This document shows, piece by piece, positions 15,598 to 25,000 of a stretch of DNA of 32,299 nt (the first letter of the stretch is position 1; every line of letters starts with the position of its first letter). This DNA comes from an uncultured Myxococcales bacterium. GTDB taxonomy: Bacteria; Myxococcota_A; UBA9042; DTJE01. The position numbers were made by a program, and so were the translations under genes. Below the pieces are notes generated by a model, which saw only the letters and a list, made by a program, of their open reading frames with translations, was not told the DNA's origin and did no database searches. The DNA lies in the NCBI GenBank assembly GCA_937975765.1, contig CALJUR010000078.1, forward strand, positions 1 to 32,299, read 5' to 3'.

Positions 15598-16970
15598 ATC
15601 GCGCCAAGGTCATCGCGTCGGCCCACAAGTTCCTGGCCAAGGGCAACCTGAAGCGTGCCGTCAAGGAGTACGAGAAGGTCCTCAAGGACGACCCTTCGGA
15701 CATCCGCACCAAGCTGAAGGTCGCGGACCTGCTGTTCCGGCTGGGCGACCGCGAGCGCGCGACGGCCACCTTCGAGGAGGTCGCCCAGTTCTACGCCAGC
15801 CAGGGGTTCCTGCTGAAGGCGGTGGCGGTCTACAAGCAGGTCCAGAAACTGAAGCCGGACGACGTGGACGTGCACCAGGCGCTGGCCGGCCTGTACCAGC
15901 AGATCGGCCTGGTCAGCGACGCGGTCGTGCAGTACCGCGAGGCGATCGCCCTGCTGGGCAAGACCGGTGCCACGCTGGAGCGGCTGAAGACCGCCCAGAA
16001 GATGCTGGAACTGGACCCCGAGAATGCCCGGCTGCGCATCGAACTGGCCGAGGACTTCTCGAAGGAAGGGATGATCGAGGAGGCGGTCCACGAGTTCCGG
16101 TCGGCCTACGAGGCGCTGATGCGCAACGGGCTGGAGGAGGAGGCCGTCCTGATCGCCGAGCGCCTGCTGTACCACCAGCCGGACGACTGGGAGGTCAGCA
16201 AGGCCGTCGCGGCGCACTACATCGCCCGGAAGGACGGGCTGCGCGCGCTGTCCCGGCTGCAGGCGTGCTACCGGGCCCGGCCCAACGACCCTGACGTGCT
16301 GGAACTGCTGGGACAGGTCTTCGAGTTCCTGGGCCAGCCCCAGAAGGCGGCGGCCGTGTTGAAGGCGCTGGCCCGGCAGTACGACCGGACCGGGCTGATC
16401 CGCGACCGCGACGAGATCTTCCAGAGGGTGCTGAAACTGGTGCCCGGCGACCGTTCGGCGGCCGAGGCCCTGCGCTATGCCCCCGCGGCGGCCGTGCAGT
16501 CCGGACAGGAACTGGAGTTCGAATCGGGCCCGCGGTCCGAGGAGATCCTCGTCCCGGACGAGGAGGAGATCGGCATCGACGAACTGGTGGAGGACACCAG
16601 TCCCGAGGCGTCGGAGGTCGAGGTTCTCCCGTCGGACGAGCCCGAGTCCACCCCGCCGCCCCCTCCCCCGGCCTTCCCGCCCCTGCCCGAGGTCTCGCAG
16701 GCCTCCGCCGAGATCGGCCTGGACGCCCTGGACGGCAAGACGGTCCTGGAGACCATGCCCTCGTTCCTGCCCGCGGGGACGACCGGATCCGGGGCGCTGG
16801 ACCTCAGCCAGGTGCCGCCCGATTTGCAGGACGACATCCAGAACCTCGAGTTCCTGTGCGATGCCGACCTGTACGACGAGGCGGCCTCGCTGCTGGAGGA
16901 GATCCGCCTGAAGGCGGGTGACCTGCCGATCCTGGATCGCTACCGCATCCTGATCGAGGCCGGGAAGTAG
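15585..16970 (+). CDS. TPR repeat scaffold protein
   Basis: A 461-residue protein. Residues 10-290 hold about seven TPR-like helical hairpins (for example 12-45, 46-79, 80-113, 146-180, 203-235, 237-268, 270-290). A Pro/Glu-rich, acidic linker spans about 305-400, including a run of prolines near 357-362. A final helical hairpin (about 416-458) probably ends the fold. TPR proteins bind partner peptides; no catalytic motif is visible and the partner is unknown. The start is the TTG at 15585, supported by AGAGG (15574-15578) 6 bases upstream and by an N-terminus (GKVNRAKVIASAHKF) that begins the first helix; no ATG fits. Similar linker-bearing TPR proteins are frequent in Myxococcota. It lies 14 bases before rsmD. 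Confidence 0.85.
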   Translation: MGKVNRAKVIASAHKFLAKGNLKRAVKEYEKVLKDDPSDIRTKLKVADLLFRLGDRERATATFEEVAQFYASQGFLLKAVAVYKQVQKLKPDDVDVHQALAGLYQQIGLVSDAVVQYREAIALLGKTGATLERLKTAQKMLELDPENARLRIELAEDFSKEGMIEEAVHEFRSAYEALMRNGLEEEAVLIAERLLYHQPDDWEVSKAVAAHYIARKDGLRALSRLQACYRARPNDPDVLELLGQVFEFLGQPQKAAAVLKALARQYDRTGLIRDRDEIFQRVLKLVPGDRSAAEALRYAPAAAVQSGQELEFESGPRSEEILVPDEEEIGIDELVEDTSPEASEVEVLPSDEPESTPPPPPPAFPPLPEVSQASAEIGLDALDGKTVLETMPSFLPAGTTGSGALDLSQVPPDLQDDIQNLEFLCDADLYDEAASLLEEIRLKAGDLPILDRYRILIEAGK

Positions 16971-16984
16971 GCTCCGGAGGCCTG

Positions 16985-17572
16985 ATGCGCATCGTCGCCG
17001 GTGAGTGGAAGGGGCGTCACCTCGCCATCCCGAAGGGGCGCGGGGTGCGGCCGACGCTGGAACGCGTGCGCGAGGCGATGTTCGACGTGCTGCAGGGGTG
17101 GTTCCCCGGCGCCATCGTTCTGGACCTGTGCGCCGGGTCGGGCGCGCTGGGGTTCGAGGCGCTGTCCCGGGGCGGCCGGCGCGTCCGGTGGTGCGACGCG
17201 GACCCCCGGTGCGTCGATGCGATCCGCGAGAATGCCCGCCGCCTGGGCGTGACGCTGACCCCGAAGTCCGTGCTGGCGATGCCGGTCCTGGACGCCGTCC
17301 GCCGGCTGGGCAAGGGCGGCGAGCGGTTCGACGTCGTCTTCTTCGACCCCCCGTACGAGGCCGGCCTGTACGACGAGACCCTGCTGGCCCTGTCGCTGTC
17401 GGGCCTCGTCGCCCCGGGCGGCGTGGTCGCGGTGGAGCACGCGAAGGCGATCCGGCTGTCGCCCTCGTATGGGCCCCTGGTCCTGGATCGCGTCCGGCAG
17501 TACGGCGACACGTACGTCACGTACTACCGGCGCGCGGCGGCCGCGGAAGGCGGCCCCGAGGAGGCGTCGTGA
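16985..17572 (+). CDS. rsmD: 16S rRNA m2G966 methyltransferase RsmD
   Basis: A 195-residue SAM-dependent methyltransferase expected to methylate G966 of 16S rRNA. It has RIVAGEWKGR (2-11) and RPTLERVREAMFDVL (22-36), both typical of RsmD. The SAM-binding motif I is VLDLCAGSGALGFEAL (45-60), and the catalytic N-methyltransferase motif DPPY is at 121-124. GGAGG (16976-16980) serves the ATG. The stop overlaps the coaD GTG as GTGA. The rsmD-coaD pairing is a common bacterial arrangement and supports both calls. Confidence 0.94.
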   Translation: MRIVAGEWKGRHLAIPKGRGVRPTLERVREAMFDVLQGWFPGAIVLDLCAGSGALGFEALSRGGRRVRWCDADPRCVDAIRENARRLGVTLTPKSVLAMPVLDAVRRLGKGGERFDVVFFDPPYEAGLYDETLLALSLSGLVAPGGVVAVEHAKAIRLSPSYGPLVLDRVRQYGDTYVTYYRRAAAAEGGPEEAS

Positions 17573-18054
17573 CCCCCGTCGTCTATCCCGGGTCGTTCGA
17601 CCCCGTCACCAACGGGCACGTGGACGTCGTGCGGCGCGCGGCCGCCGTCTTCGGCAAGGTCATCGTCGCCGTCGCCAGCAACGTGCGGAAATCCTCGGCC
17701 TTCACCGTCGAGGAGCGGGTGGAGATGCTCCGGATGGCGCTGGAGGGCATCCCCGGCGTCGAGGTGGACGCCTTCGAGGGGCTGCTGGTGGACTACCTGG
17801 ACACCACCGGCGCGAAGGTCGTGATCCGCGGCGTTCGCGCCGTGTCGGACTACGAGTTCGAGTTCCAGATGGCCCACATGAACAGCCAGTTGCGGCCCGG
17901 CATCGAGACGGTCTTCCTGGTGGCCGGACCGGAGGAGTTCTTCATCAGTTCGTCCGCGGTCAAGGAAGTGGCCTGCTTCGGCGGGGACGTGTCGCCCTTC
18001 GTGCCCGGGTGCGTGGCGTCCCGGCTGCGCGCGCGGATGAGCGAAAACGGCTGA
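17569..18054 (+). CDS. coaD: Phosphopantetheine adenylyltransferase
   Basis: A 161-residue cytoplasmic nucleotidyltransferase that adenylates 4'-phosphopantetheine, the penultimate step of coenzyme A synthesis. YPGSFDPVTNGH (6-17) contains the TxGH nucleotide motif with H17. RGVRAVSDYEFEFQMA (87-102) is the pantetheine-side segment, and FISSSAVKEVA (125-135) is the family's ISSS-x-VKE motif. The length is standard. The GTG start at 17569 overlaps the rsmD stop, with GAGGAGG (17558-17564) 4 bases upstream. It is the last gene of its operon. Confidence 0.96.
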   Translation: MTPVVYPGSFDPVTNGHVDVVRRAAAVFGKVIVAVASNVRKSSAFTVEERVEMLRMALEGIPGVEVDAFEGLLVDYLDTTGAKVVIRGVRAVSDYEFEFQMAHMNSQLRPGIETVFLVAGPEEFFISSSAVKEVACFGGDVSPFVPGCVASRLRARMSENG

Positions 18055-18058
18055 GACA

Positions 18059-18081
18059 CGCCGGACGGGCCGTAACCGGCG
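18059..18081. terminator. Possible hairpin between convergent coaD and the outer-membrane gene
   Basis: CGCCGG (18059-18064) and CCGGCG (18076-18081) form a 6-bp stem with an 11-base loop in the 27-base convergent gap. No T-tract follows on either strand, so intrinsic termination is doubtful. Confidence 0.25.
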
Positions 18082-19410
18082 CTACAACTTCCCCGACAGG
18101 GTCAGCATCACCCCGAACAGGTTCGCCCCGTCCGAACGGAAGCGGGTGCCGGGGTCGTCGATGTCGCTGTCGTAGACCGGGTTGAACTCGTTCTTCCCCG
18201 AGTCGTTCGACAACTCGATCGTGTTGTTGCCGGCATCGGAATTGATGCCGGTGTTCGCGTACGTCAGGAAGTGGGACGTCTCGCGGGTGTAGGTGAAGCG
18301 CAGCGACAGGGAGACCCACGGGATGGGCTGGGCGGTCACCCCCAGCCAGGTCCCGACGGTGCCGTAGGCGCTGACGTCGGTGACGCCGTCGGTATACGCC
18401 ATCGCGTGCGACTTCCCGTCCTGGGTGCGGTCGTAGGCCAGCAGGTTCTTGTTGCCGCGCGCCCCGGTGCACAGCGGGTCCCCGGCGCACGCGGACGTCC
18501 CCAGCGCCTCGAACAGGTCGGTCTGCTCGCGGCCGGCGAACGTGTACGACCCGGACAGCCCGACGTCGATCGACACGAAGCGCTCGGGCCGCCCGTCCTT
18601 CCGCGACTTCAGCCAGGGGAAGAACTCGGTGCCGGCGGCCATGCCCAGGATCGCGCCCGGGTTCGACCGGGACTGCGTGGCGTCGTCGTAGTTCCGGAAC
18701 AGCGTCGTGCCGCCGGTGTTCGCCAGCCGGACCGAGCCGTTGACGCCCAGGTAGGGTTCCGCGAACGAGATCCGGCGGCTGGCCGCGACGTCCAGGCGGA
18801 TCGTGTGGATCCCTTCGCCCACCGCCGAGTTGGCGGCGCGCCGGATGCTGCCCGTCGGGGCGGTGTAGGCCACGCCCAGCAGCACGGTGGGCTGGTGCGG
18901 CGCGCGCCACTGGCAGGCCGGCGCCCAGCGCAGCCCGACGGTCATGTCGCCCAGGCCGGAGCGCTTGCGGCCGTCCTGGCGGGCCTCGAACAGCGACGGG
19001 CCGAAGTCCGGGTCCACGGTGGAGTTGGACCCGTCCACACCGGGGGCGTAGTCGAGGTTCGTGCGGTCGGACAGGACCAGCGGGATCGAGGCGAACAGTT
19101 CCAGGTCGTGGTACAGCCCGATGCGGGCACCGATGGTCATCGTGTGCTCGACGCGCAGGGACGCCAATTCGGCGCGGGTGACCGTCTTCGGGTAAGCGGG
19201 GCAACCGGGCAGGCCGGGGGTGCAGACGAACTCCCGGCTGATCCGGGACTGCCGCTGCAGCCAGTCGTAGCGGATGGTCAACTGGCCGTCGAAGGGGTCC
19301 CCCGGGTCGGCCGAGGAAAGCACCGAGGTGAGGTCCGCGGCCCGGGAAGCCGGGGGGGCCAGGAGGACGGCCGCGGCCATCAGGAACGCCGGGAGTCGGA
19401 GCCGCGCCAT
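18082..19410 (-). CDS. Outer-membrane beta-barrel protein, unknown substrate
   Basis: A 442-residue exported protein. A signal peptide (MARLRLPAFLMAAAVLLAPP, then ASRA) probably ends at A24 or A25. The mature part is rich in alternating hydrophobic strands with aromatic girdles, such as MTIGARIGLYHDLELFASIP (91-110), DMTVGLRW (155-162), FVSIDVGLSGSYTF (278-291), WVSLSLRFTYTRET (365-378) and the last strand LFGVMLTLSGKL (431-442). It ends in Leu rather than the usual Phe. Two short loops each hold a cysteine pair (C63/C70 and C308/C314), which may be disulfides. The general look recalls the 'Phenol_MetA_deg' transporter-like barrels, but I would not assign a substrate. It has its own promoter-like sequence. 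Confidence 0.8.
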   Translation of the reverse strand: MARLRLPAFLMAAAVLLAPPASRAADLTSVLSSADPGDPFDGQLTIRYDWLQRQSRISREFVCTPGLPGCPAYPKTVTRAELASLRVEHTMTIGARIGLYHDLELFASIPLVLSDRTNLDYAPGVDGSNSTVDPDFGPSLFEARQDGRKRSGLGDMTVGLRWAPACQWRAPHQPTVLLGVAYTAPTGSIRRAANSAVGEGIHTIRLDVAASRRISFAEPYLGVNGSVRLANTGGTTLFRNYDDATQSRSNPGAILGMAAGTEFFPWLKSRKDGRPERFVSIDVGLSGSYTFAGREQTDLFEALGTSACAGDPLCTGARGNKNLLAYDRTQDGKSHAMAYTDGVTDVSAYGTVGTWLGVTAQPIPWVSLSLRFTYTRETSHFLTYANTGINSDAGNNTIELSNDSGKNEFNPVYDSDIDDPGTRFRSDGANLFGVMLTLSGKL

Positions 19411-19440
19411 TGCGCCTCGCGTTCGTCCTGGGACCCGAGG

Positions 19441-19470
19441 AGAGTAAGCCTTGCGAGGGCGTGCTGTCAA
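19441..19470 (-). promoter_or_regulatory. Putative sigma-70 promoter of the outer-membrane protein gene
   Basis: Minus strand: perfect TTGACA (19465-19470), an 18-base spacer, TACTCT (19441-19446). It lies in the 73-base gap after the amidotransferase-like gene and would give a leader of about 24 bases. Confidence 0.5.
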
Positions 19471-19483
19471 AGCGGGAGGCGTA

Positions 19484-20320
19484 TCACCCGGCGGGGGAAC
19501 GCACGCGGAAGGCGCCGGTCTCGTCCACCACTCCGACCGCCCCGTCGGCCAGGGGGTGCCATCGCGGATCGGGCGGGCCGATCTCGCCCCCCGTGATCGC
19601 CACGACCCGCACCTCGTCGTGGGACACCCGGATCGGGTCATGCTCCTTCGACCGGGAGGGCTCGGAGCACCGGGTGCATTCCGGGATCCCGTCGGACTCG
19701 TCGACGAGGACGGACAGCCCCGCGCCGCCTGCCACCAGGCTGCGGCCGTCGGTGACGCACGCCGCCAGGCCCGGCAGCACCCCGCCTTCCGCGGCCCCGA
19801 GCCGGGGCCACAGCCGGATCACGGTCCGCAGGGCCTCGCCCAGCAGTTCGGACGGGACCGTCCGGGCGTCCAGGCGGCCCATGTCGTTCAGGACCGACAG
19901 GAACAGCCGGAAGCCCAGCGCCTCGACCGGGTCCTCCCGGGACTCCTTCGCCAGGAAGTCCGGGACCATCGACAGCAGACGGTCCGCGAAACCCGCGTCG
20001 GGGGGCGTCTCCAGCGCGAAGACCCCCAGCAGGTTGCGGTACCGCCAGGGGGCGGTCGTATCCGGCCGGAAGCGGGCCTGGGGCGAATCGTCCAGCGCGA
20101 ACAGGGCCAGGTTCCCCGGCGCCGGGGGAATCCAGGTGTCGCCCCGGACGTCGGGCCCGACCGGCCGGCGCATCAGGAGGATCTCGTCGCCCCCGTAGGT
20201 GCCCAGGCCCATCCGGCCCCGGAAGCCGGGCGCCCCGGGCAGGAAACCGGGCCACGAACGGGCCACGGCACAGGCCAGGTGCCGGTGATCGCTGGCGAAC
20301 ACCCCGAGGAATCGCTGCAT
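19484..20320 (-). CDS. Class II glutamine amidotransferase homologue lacking the catalytic cysteine
   Basis: A 278-residue protein. The plan follows YafJ/EgtC-type class II amidotransferases: an N-terminus MQRFLGVFAS where the family has MCRxLG, MGLGTYGGDEILLMRRP (37-53) where the family has GWGxxxYxxGExxLxKRP, WRYRNLLGVFA at the usual 'W-x-FAHNG' site, and a helical region with DFLAKE...FRLFLSVLNDMG. The nucleophile Cys2 is Gln, and the arginine/threonine motif that holds glutamine is gone. It therefore should not hydrolyse glutamine and may be a binding or regulatory pseudoenzyme. There is no signal peptide. AAGGGGG precedes the ATG at 20320, and a promoter-like sequence lies upstream. The family assignment is from pattern, so a distant Ntn fold is as much as I would claim. 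Confidence 0.7.
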   Translation of the reverse strand: MQRFLGVFASDHRHLACAVARSWPGFLPGAPGFRGRMGLGTYGGDEILLMRRPVGPDVRGDTWIPPAPGNLALFALDDSPQARFRPDTTAPWRYRNLLGVFALETPPDAGFADRLLSMVPDFLAKESREDPVEALGFRLFLSVLNDMGRLDARTVPSELLGEALRTVIRLWPRLGAAEGGVLPGLAACVTDGRSLVAGGAGLSVLVDESDGIPECTRCSEPSRSKEHDPIRVSHDEVRVVAITGGEIGPPDPRWHPLADGAVGVVDETGAFRVRSPAG

Positions 20321-20350
20321 CGCGAACCCCCTTCGAGTCCCTTCGTCTCA

Positions 20351-20379
20351 AACGTAGCCAATGCGGATCGCGGTTTCAA
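20351..20379 (-). promoter_or_regulatory. Putative sigma-70 promoter of the amidotransferase-like gene
   Basis: Minus strand: TTGAAA (20374-20379), 17 bases, TACGTT (20351-20356). The leader would be about 24 bases. It sits in the 93-base gap downstream of the DsbD-like gene. Confidence 0.5.
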
Positions 20380-20413
20380 GACGGGGGAAGGTTCGCGAGT
20401 CGATGCGGCGGGT

Positions 20414-21673
20414 TCACAGTCCGAGGCCCAGCCGGCCGTAGTAGAAGGCGACGACCAGCAGCGCGATGGCGAAGACGATCTCGACGCGCTCCATCCAGGC
20501 CCCGCTGCGGGGGCGGCGGGACACCAGCGCGGTGGACACGCCCAGCGCGAAGAACAGCACGCCCATGCCGAGGCCGAACGCCAGCATCAACAGCAGGCCC
20601 AGCCCCAGGTCCCCGGTCCCGCCCACCAGCGCCAGGATCCCGACGACCACCGGCCCGGCGCACGGGGCCGCCAGCAGGCCCGTCGTGCCGCCCACGAGGG
20701 CGATGCCCGCCAGGCCGCCGCGACGCCGCCCCATGCGGGACTTCAGGCCCTCGGGCAGGTCCAGCCGGAAGAAGCCCAGGTAGGACATCGCCATCGCCGC
20801 GAAGAGCGCCGCCATGCCCAGCGTCACGGCCGGGTGCTGCAGCCACGACCCGAAACCCTTCCCCAGCAGGCCCGAGGCGACCCCCAGGGTCGCGTACGTC
20901 AGCACCATGCCCCCGACGAAGACCGCCGCCCGGGCGACGCGCGAGGCGAACGAGCGGGCGGGCTCGCCGGGTCGGGCCCCGCCGCCCAGCACGCCCAGCG
21001 TGATCGGGATCATCGGGTAGACGCAGGGGGTCAGGCTGACGCCGATGCCCGCCGCGAACACCAGCAGCACGGTCAGGAACAGGCCCTTGTCCCGGATCCA
21101 CGCCTCGACCGGGCCCATGGGCTTCTCGCGCCAGGTCTTCGCCTCCTCGATGCGGCGCAGGAACGGCGCGGGCTTCTCGAAGTCCGTCAGCACCGACCCG
21201 GGGTTCAGGCGCCCGTCGGGCAGGAAGAACCCCACCCACGGCAGGGACTTCACCTCGATCCCCAGGTCCGCCAGCCGCTTCTGCGCCGGGTCGAAATCCG
21301 TCATGTCCAGCCGGATCGTGACGAAGTCCTCCAGGGCCTCGGCGACGTGCGGGTCCGCGAAGGTGACATGCTCCAGTTCCTTGCAGGCGGCGCACCAGTC
21401 CGCGCCGCCGTCCAGCACCGCCATGCGGCCCTGGGCCCTGGCGTCCGCCAGGGCGGCCTCGACGTCGGCCCGCCACTGCAACGGCGAGACGGGCCCTTCG
21501 TCGAAGGGCAGGTGCACCAGGCCCAGCGCCAGGGCCAGGCCGAAGGCGACCAGCATCACGCGCACGGCCTTGTACAGCCGCAGCGGCCACGCCAGGGAGG
21601 ACAGATCCGCGCGAAACGCCCCAAGGAGCGTCCCGACCGCCACGAGGGCGAAGCCTGAAGCGAGATCCAGCAT
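20414..21673 (-). CDS. DsbD-like thiol:disulfide transporter, circularly permuted
   Basis: A 419-residue membrane protein expected to carry electrons from cytoplasmic thioredoxin to periplasmic thiol proteins. Domains in order: two membrane helices (about 4-20 and 37-53); a thioredoxin-like domain (about 65-180) with active site W93-C94-A-A-C97 and cis-Pro145 in SLPWVGFF; then the CcdA/DsbD membrane core (about 197-412) with its paired cysteines C217 in SLTPCVYPMIP and C338 in AAPCAGPVVVG. In ordinary DsbD the membrane core comes first and the thioredoxin domain last. Here the segment that normally follows the core (GAW-ME...FYY) has moved to the N-terminus. It is third in the operon after the sigma-54 activator and a lipoprotein. 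The start is the ATG at 21673. Confidence 0.88.
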   Translation of the reverse strand: MLDLASGFALVAVGTLLGAFRADLSSLAWPLRLYKAVRVMLVAFGLALALGLVHLPFDEGPVSPLQWRADVEAALADARAQGRMAVLDGGADWCAACKELEHVTFADPHVAEALEDFVTIRLDMTDFDPAQKRLADLGIEVKSLPWVGFFLPDGRLNPGSVLTDFEKPAPFLRRIEEAKTWREKPMGPVEAWIRDKGLFLTVLLVFAAGIGVSLTPCVYPMIPITLGVLGGGARPGEPARSFASRVARAAVFVGGMVLTYATLGVASGLLGKGFGSWLQHPAVTLGMAALFAAMAMSYLGFFRLDLPEGLKSRMGRRRGGLAGIALVGGTTGLLAAPCAGPVVVGILALVGGTGDLGLGLLLMLAFGLGMGVLFFALGVSTALVSRRPRSGAWMERVEIVFAIALLVVAFYYGRLGLGL

Positions 21674-21688
21674 GGGGTTCGACGTCCG

Positions 21689-22078
21689 TCAGTAGGGGTT
21701 GGCGGGGACTTCGGCAGGGCGCCAGGGGTCCGGGTCGTCGTGACCGGCCCAGTTCGTCGTCGAGAGCCGGGTCGCCGTGCAGGGGATCAGCCTTGCGGTC
21801 CCGGTGCCGAAGTCGATGCAGTCGGCGGCCGCGGTGGGCGGGATCCCGGTCCCGCCGTCCGTTTCGACCTCCTCGGTCCCGCCGTCGGCGGCCAGGACCG
21901 CGGGAGTCGGGTTCGGGACCAGGACGGCCTCGGCCAGCGTCTCGGGGGTCGTCTCGACCGCCGCCACCCCGGAGGTCGCCTCCTCGCCGGTGCCATCCGG
22001 GCCGCCCAGTTCGCAGCCCCAGGCGGCGGCGATCAACACCACCGCCCCGAGGCGACAGAAGAATCGCGTTCCCATCAT
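21689..22078 (-). CDS. Small putative lipoprotein, unknown function
   Basis: A 129-residue protein. The N-terminus MMGTRFFCRLGAVVLIAAAW then GC looks like a lipoprotein signal with the acylated cysteine at C22; tryptophan at -2 is not ideal for the lipobox, so secretion by signal peptidase I is possible. The rest is Thr/Gly/Glu/Ala-rich and probably disordered, with two further cysteines (C87 and C99) near a C-terminal segment ending DPWRPAEVPANPY. No family was recognised. The ATG at 22078 (or 22075) overlaps the stop of the sigma-54 activator as ATGA, and the stop is 15 bases before the DsbD-like gene, so it belongs to that operon. C87 and C99 could be substrates of the DsbD-like protein, which is speculation. 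Confidence 0.75.
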   Translation of the reverse strand: MMGTRFFCRLGAVVLIAAAWGCELGGPDGTGEEATSGVAAVETTPETLAEAVLVPNPTPAVLAADGGTEEVETDGGTGIPPTAAADCIDFGTGTARLIPCTATRLSTTNWAGHDDPDPWRPAEVPANPY

Positions 22079-25000
22079 CCCTCCCTGGCCCTGGCGGCCA
22101 CGGGCACCTTCAAGTCGTATTCCTTGACCATCTGCGACAGCCGGGGCCGCTTCATCCCCAGCAACGTCGCCGCGGCCGAGATGTTCCCGCCGCTGCGGTT
22201 CAGGGCCTCGCGGATCAGCGCGACCTCGACCTCGCGACGCGCATCGAACAGCGGCACGCCGCGCCCGAACACCAGGTCGTACACGTCCAGCGAGCCGCCT
22301 ACGCGGCGTCCGGCGCGGGCCAGTTCCGGCGCCTCGCGCAGCAGGGCGTCCAGCGACAGCAGGGGCCCGCCGGACAGCAGAATCGCGCGACGGACGACGT
22401 TGCGCAACTCGCGGATGTTGCCCGGCCAACGGTGCTGCCGCAGCACCTCCATCGCGTCCGGCGCGATCGACAGCGGCCGCCCCCCTTCCCGGGACAGGTC
22501 GACCAGGAAGGCCTCCACCAGGGCGGGGATGTCCCCGGCGCGTTCCCGCAGGGGGGGCACGGGGATCGTCAGGCCGGCGATGCGGTGGTAGAAGTCGCGT
22601 CGCATCCGGCCGGCGCGCATCCGCTCGTCCAGGTCGCGGTTCGTCGCGAACACCAGCCGGACGTCGACCGAAACGGTCTCGGATCCGCCGACGCGGGTGA
22701 AGCGCTGCTCCTCGATGACGCGCAGCAGGGCGGCCTGCGCCTGCTCGCTGACGTCGCCGATCTCGTCCAGGAACAGGGTGCCGCCATGGGCCGACTCGAA
22801 GCGGCCGATCCGCCGCGCGTGGGCGCCGGTGAAGGCGCCTTTCTCGTGCCCGAACAGTTCGGTCAGCAGCAGGGTGTCCGGGAAGGCGGCCGCGTTCACC
22901 CGCACGAAGGGCCCGCTGCCGCGCGAAGACAACTGGTGCAGCGCCTCGGCGAACAGTTCCTTGCCGGTGCCGGATTCCCCGTACAGCAGGATCGGCACGG
23001 GGACGTCGCGGACGCGCTCGATCGCGACCAGGACGCGGTCCAGCGCCGGGGAATCGCCCACGATCTTCGGGACCCGGTGGCGCAGGCGCGGCCGCACGCC
23101 CAGCGACAGGACCGGGGCGGGCGCATCGCGGCCGGTGTCGGCGACCGCCTGGGGGGCGGGGGCGACGCCCGGCAGGTCCAGCAGGCGCGAGATCCCCGGG
23201 CGGGCCCGGAAGGCGGCCCGGTGGGCCGGCGGGATCGACTCGGCGAGGTCCTCGATCTGCGTCCGGGCCTCGTCGGCCAGCACCGCGGCGGCCGCGTCGT
23301 CGCCCAGGCGGGAGGTCGCTTCCGCCAGGTCCGCCAGCGCCAGGGCCAGAGGCTCGCGCTGTGCCAGCGAGGCCAGTACGCGACGGGCCGGGTCCAGGTC
23401 CGCGAGGGCACGGGCCGGCTGGTCCGCCAGCAGCGACAGGCGACCCAGGACCCGCATCGCGCGTCCCGCGGCCTCGTCCTGGAGGGAAGTCTCCCGCTGC
23501 AGCACGCGTCGGGCGAAGGCGTCGGCGCGGGACGCGTCCCCGGCGCCCAGGCAGGCCTCGGCCGCGCGCACCCGGGCGAAGGCGGCCAGGTCGGCCAGTT
23601 GCAGGCGGTCCAGTTGCGCGATGGCGTCGTGCAACCCCTCCAGCGCCTCGGCCGGCCGGTCCCGCAGCAGCAGGCACTCGGACCGCTTGAACGCGCAGCG
23701 GGCGGCCACGATCGCCGAGGCCGGGGCGTTCTGCTGGGCATCGGATACCAGCGACAGCGCCCGGTCCCACTCGCCGAACGTCAGCATCAGGTCGGCCAGC
23801 GTCAGGAAGGCGGCGGCCAGGTCGGCCGGCCGGTCCTGGCGGGACAGCCGATCCGCGGCCTCCACGGCCAGTTCCAGCGCGGGGGAGTACCTCCCGGAGT
23901 GTTCCAGCGCGATGGCCAGGTTCCTGCGGGCCAGGGCGCCGCCGTACGACTCGCCCAGGTCGTCGGCCTCGACGACCGCCTCCTGCAGCAGCGCCGCGGC
24001 CGCATCCAGCCGGCCCTCGCGCAGGGCCACCAGGCCCAGGTTGTGCCGGGCACGGGCCTTCTCCCGTCGCGGCGCCCCGGCGTTCGCCAGGACGGCATCG
24101 AACGCCTCGCGGGCGGCCGCGTGCTGGCCGGTCCGGAACCGGGCGGCGCCCAGCAGGTTGTCCCGCGCGGCCACCACGTCCGGGTCCCGGGCCTCGATGG
24201 ACCCCAGCAGGTCCCGGGCCGTCACGGCCTCGCCGCGGGCCAGCGCCATCTCGGCACGCAGCAGGTCCGGCAGGGCCTGCGCAAACGGACCGGGCCTCCC
24301 GCGGGGGTGTTCCAGCGCGTCCAGGAAGGTGTCGGCCCGATCGATCCGGCCCAGCACCACGGCCAGCCGGCCGGACTCCAGCAGGGTCCTGGCAGGCAGC
24401 CGCCCTGCCGCAGCCGTTTCCGACAGGCCCTCCAGCGCCTGGGTCGGCCGGCCCGCCAGGATCCGGACCCGTGCCAGTGCCTCCGGCGCCGGGTGCATCC
24501 CGGACGCTTCCAGCCGATCCAGCGCCTCGATCGCCGCACCGTCGGCCAGCAACCGGTCCACCGCCTCGGCAGGGGGGACGTCCGTGTCCCGGCAGGATGC
24601 AGGGGCCTTCGCGGCGGGTCGTCCGCGGGCGAAGCCGTTGAACAGCAGTTCGTGCGCCGCGTCGGCCGCCGCCCGCAGGTCGTCGGCCGCCAGCGGGCGG
24701 ATGGACAGCGTCTCGATGCCATCCGGCAGCGCGCTCGCGGGGGCGCCGGGGGCCTCCTCGGCGACCACGGCCACCACGGCGAACTGCTCGTTCCGGGGCC
24801 GCACCGACGGCAGCGATCGCCAGGGCGAGGAACCGGGGCACAGGAAGGCCAGGAAGGCGGCCAGCGTCGGGAATTCGCGAGGGTCGCCCTCGATCACCAG
24901 CAGGCCGGGCCCGGACGATCCTCCGTCGGTCGCCAGGTCCGAAGCGAGGCCTCCGCGGAGGCGCTCGAAGGTGCGGTCCCGCGCACCCAGCAGGTCGGCC

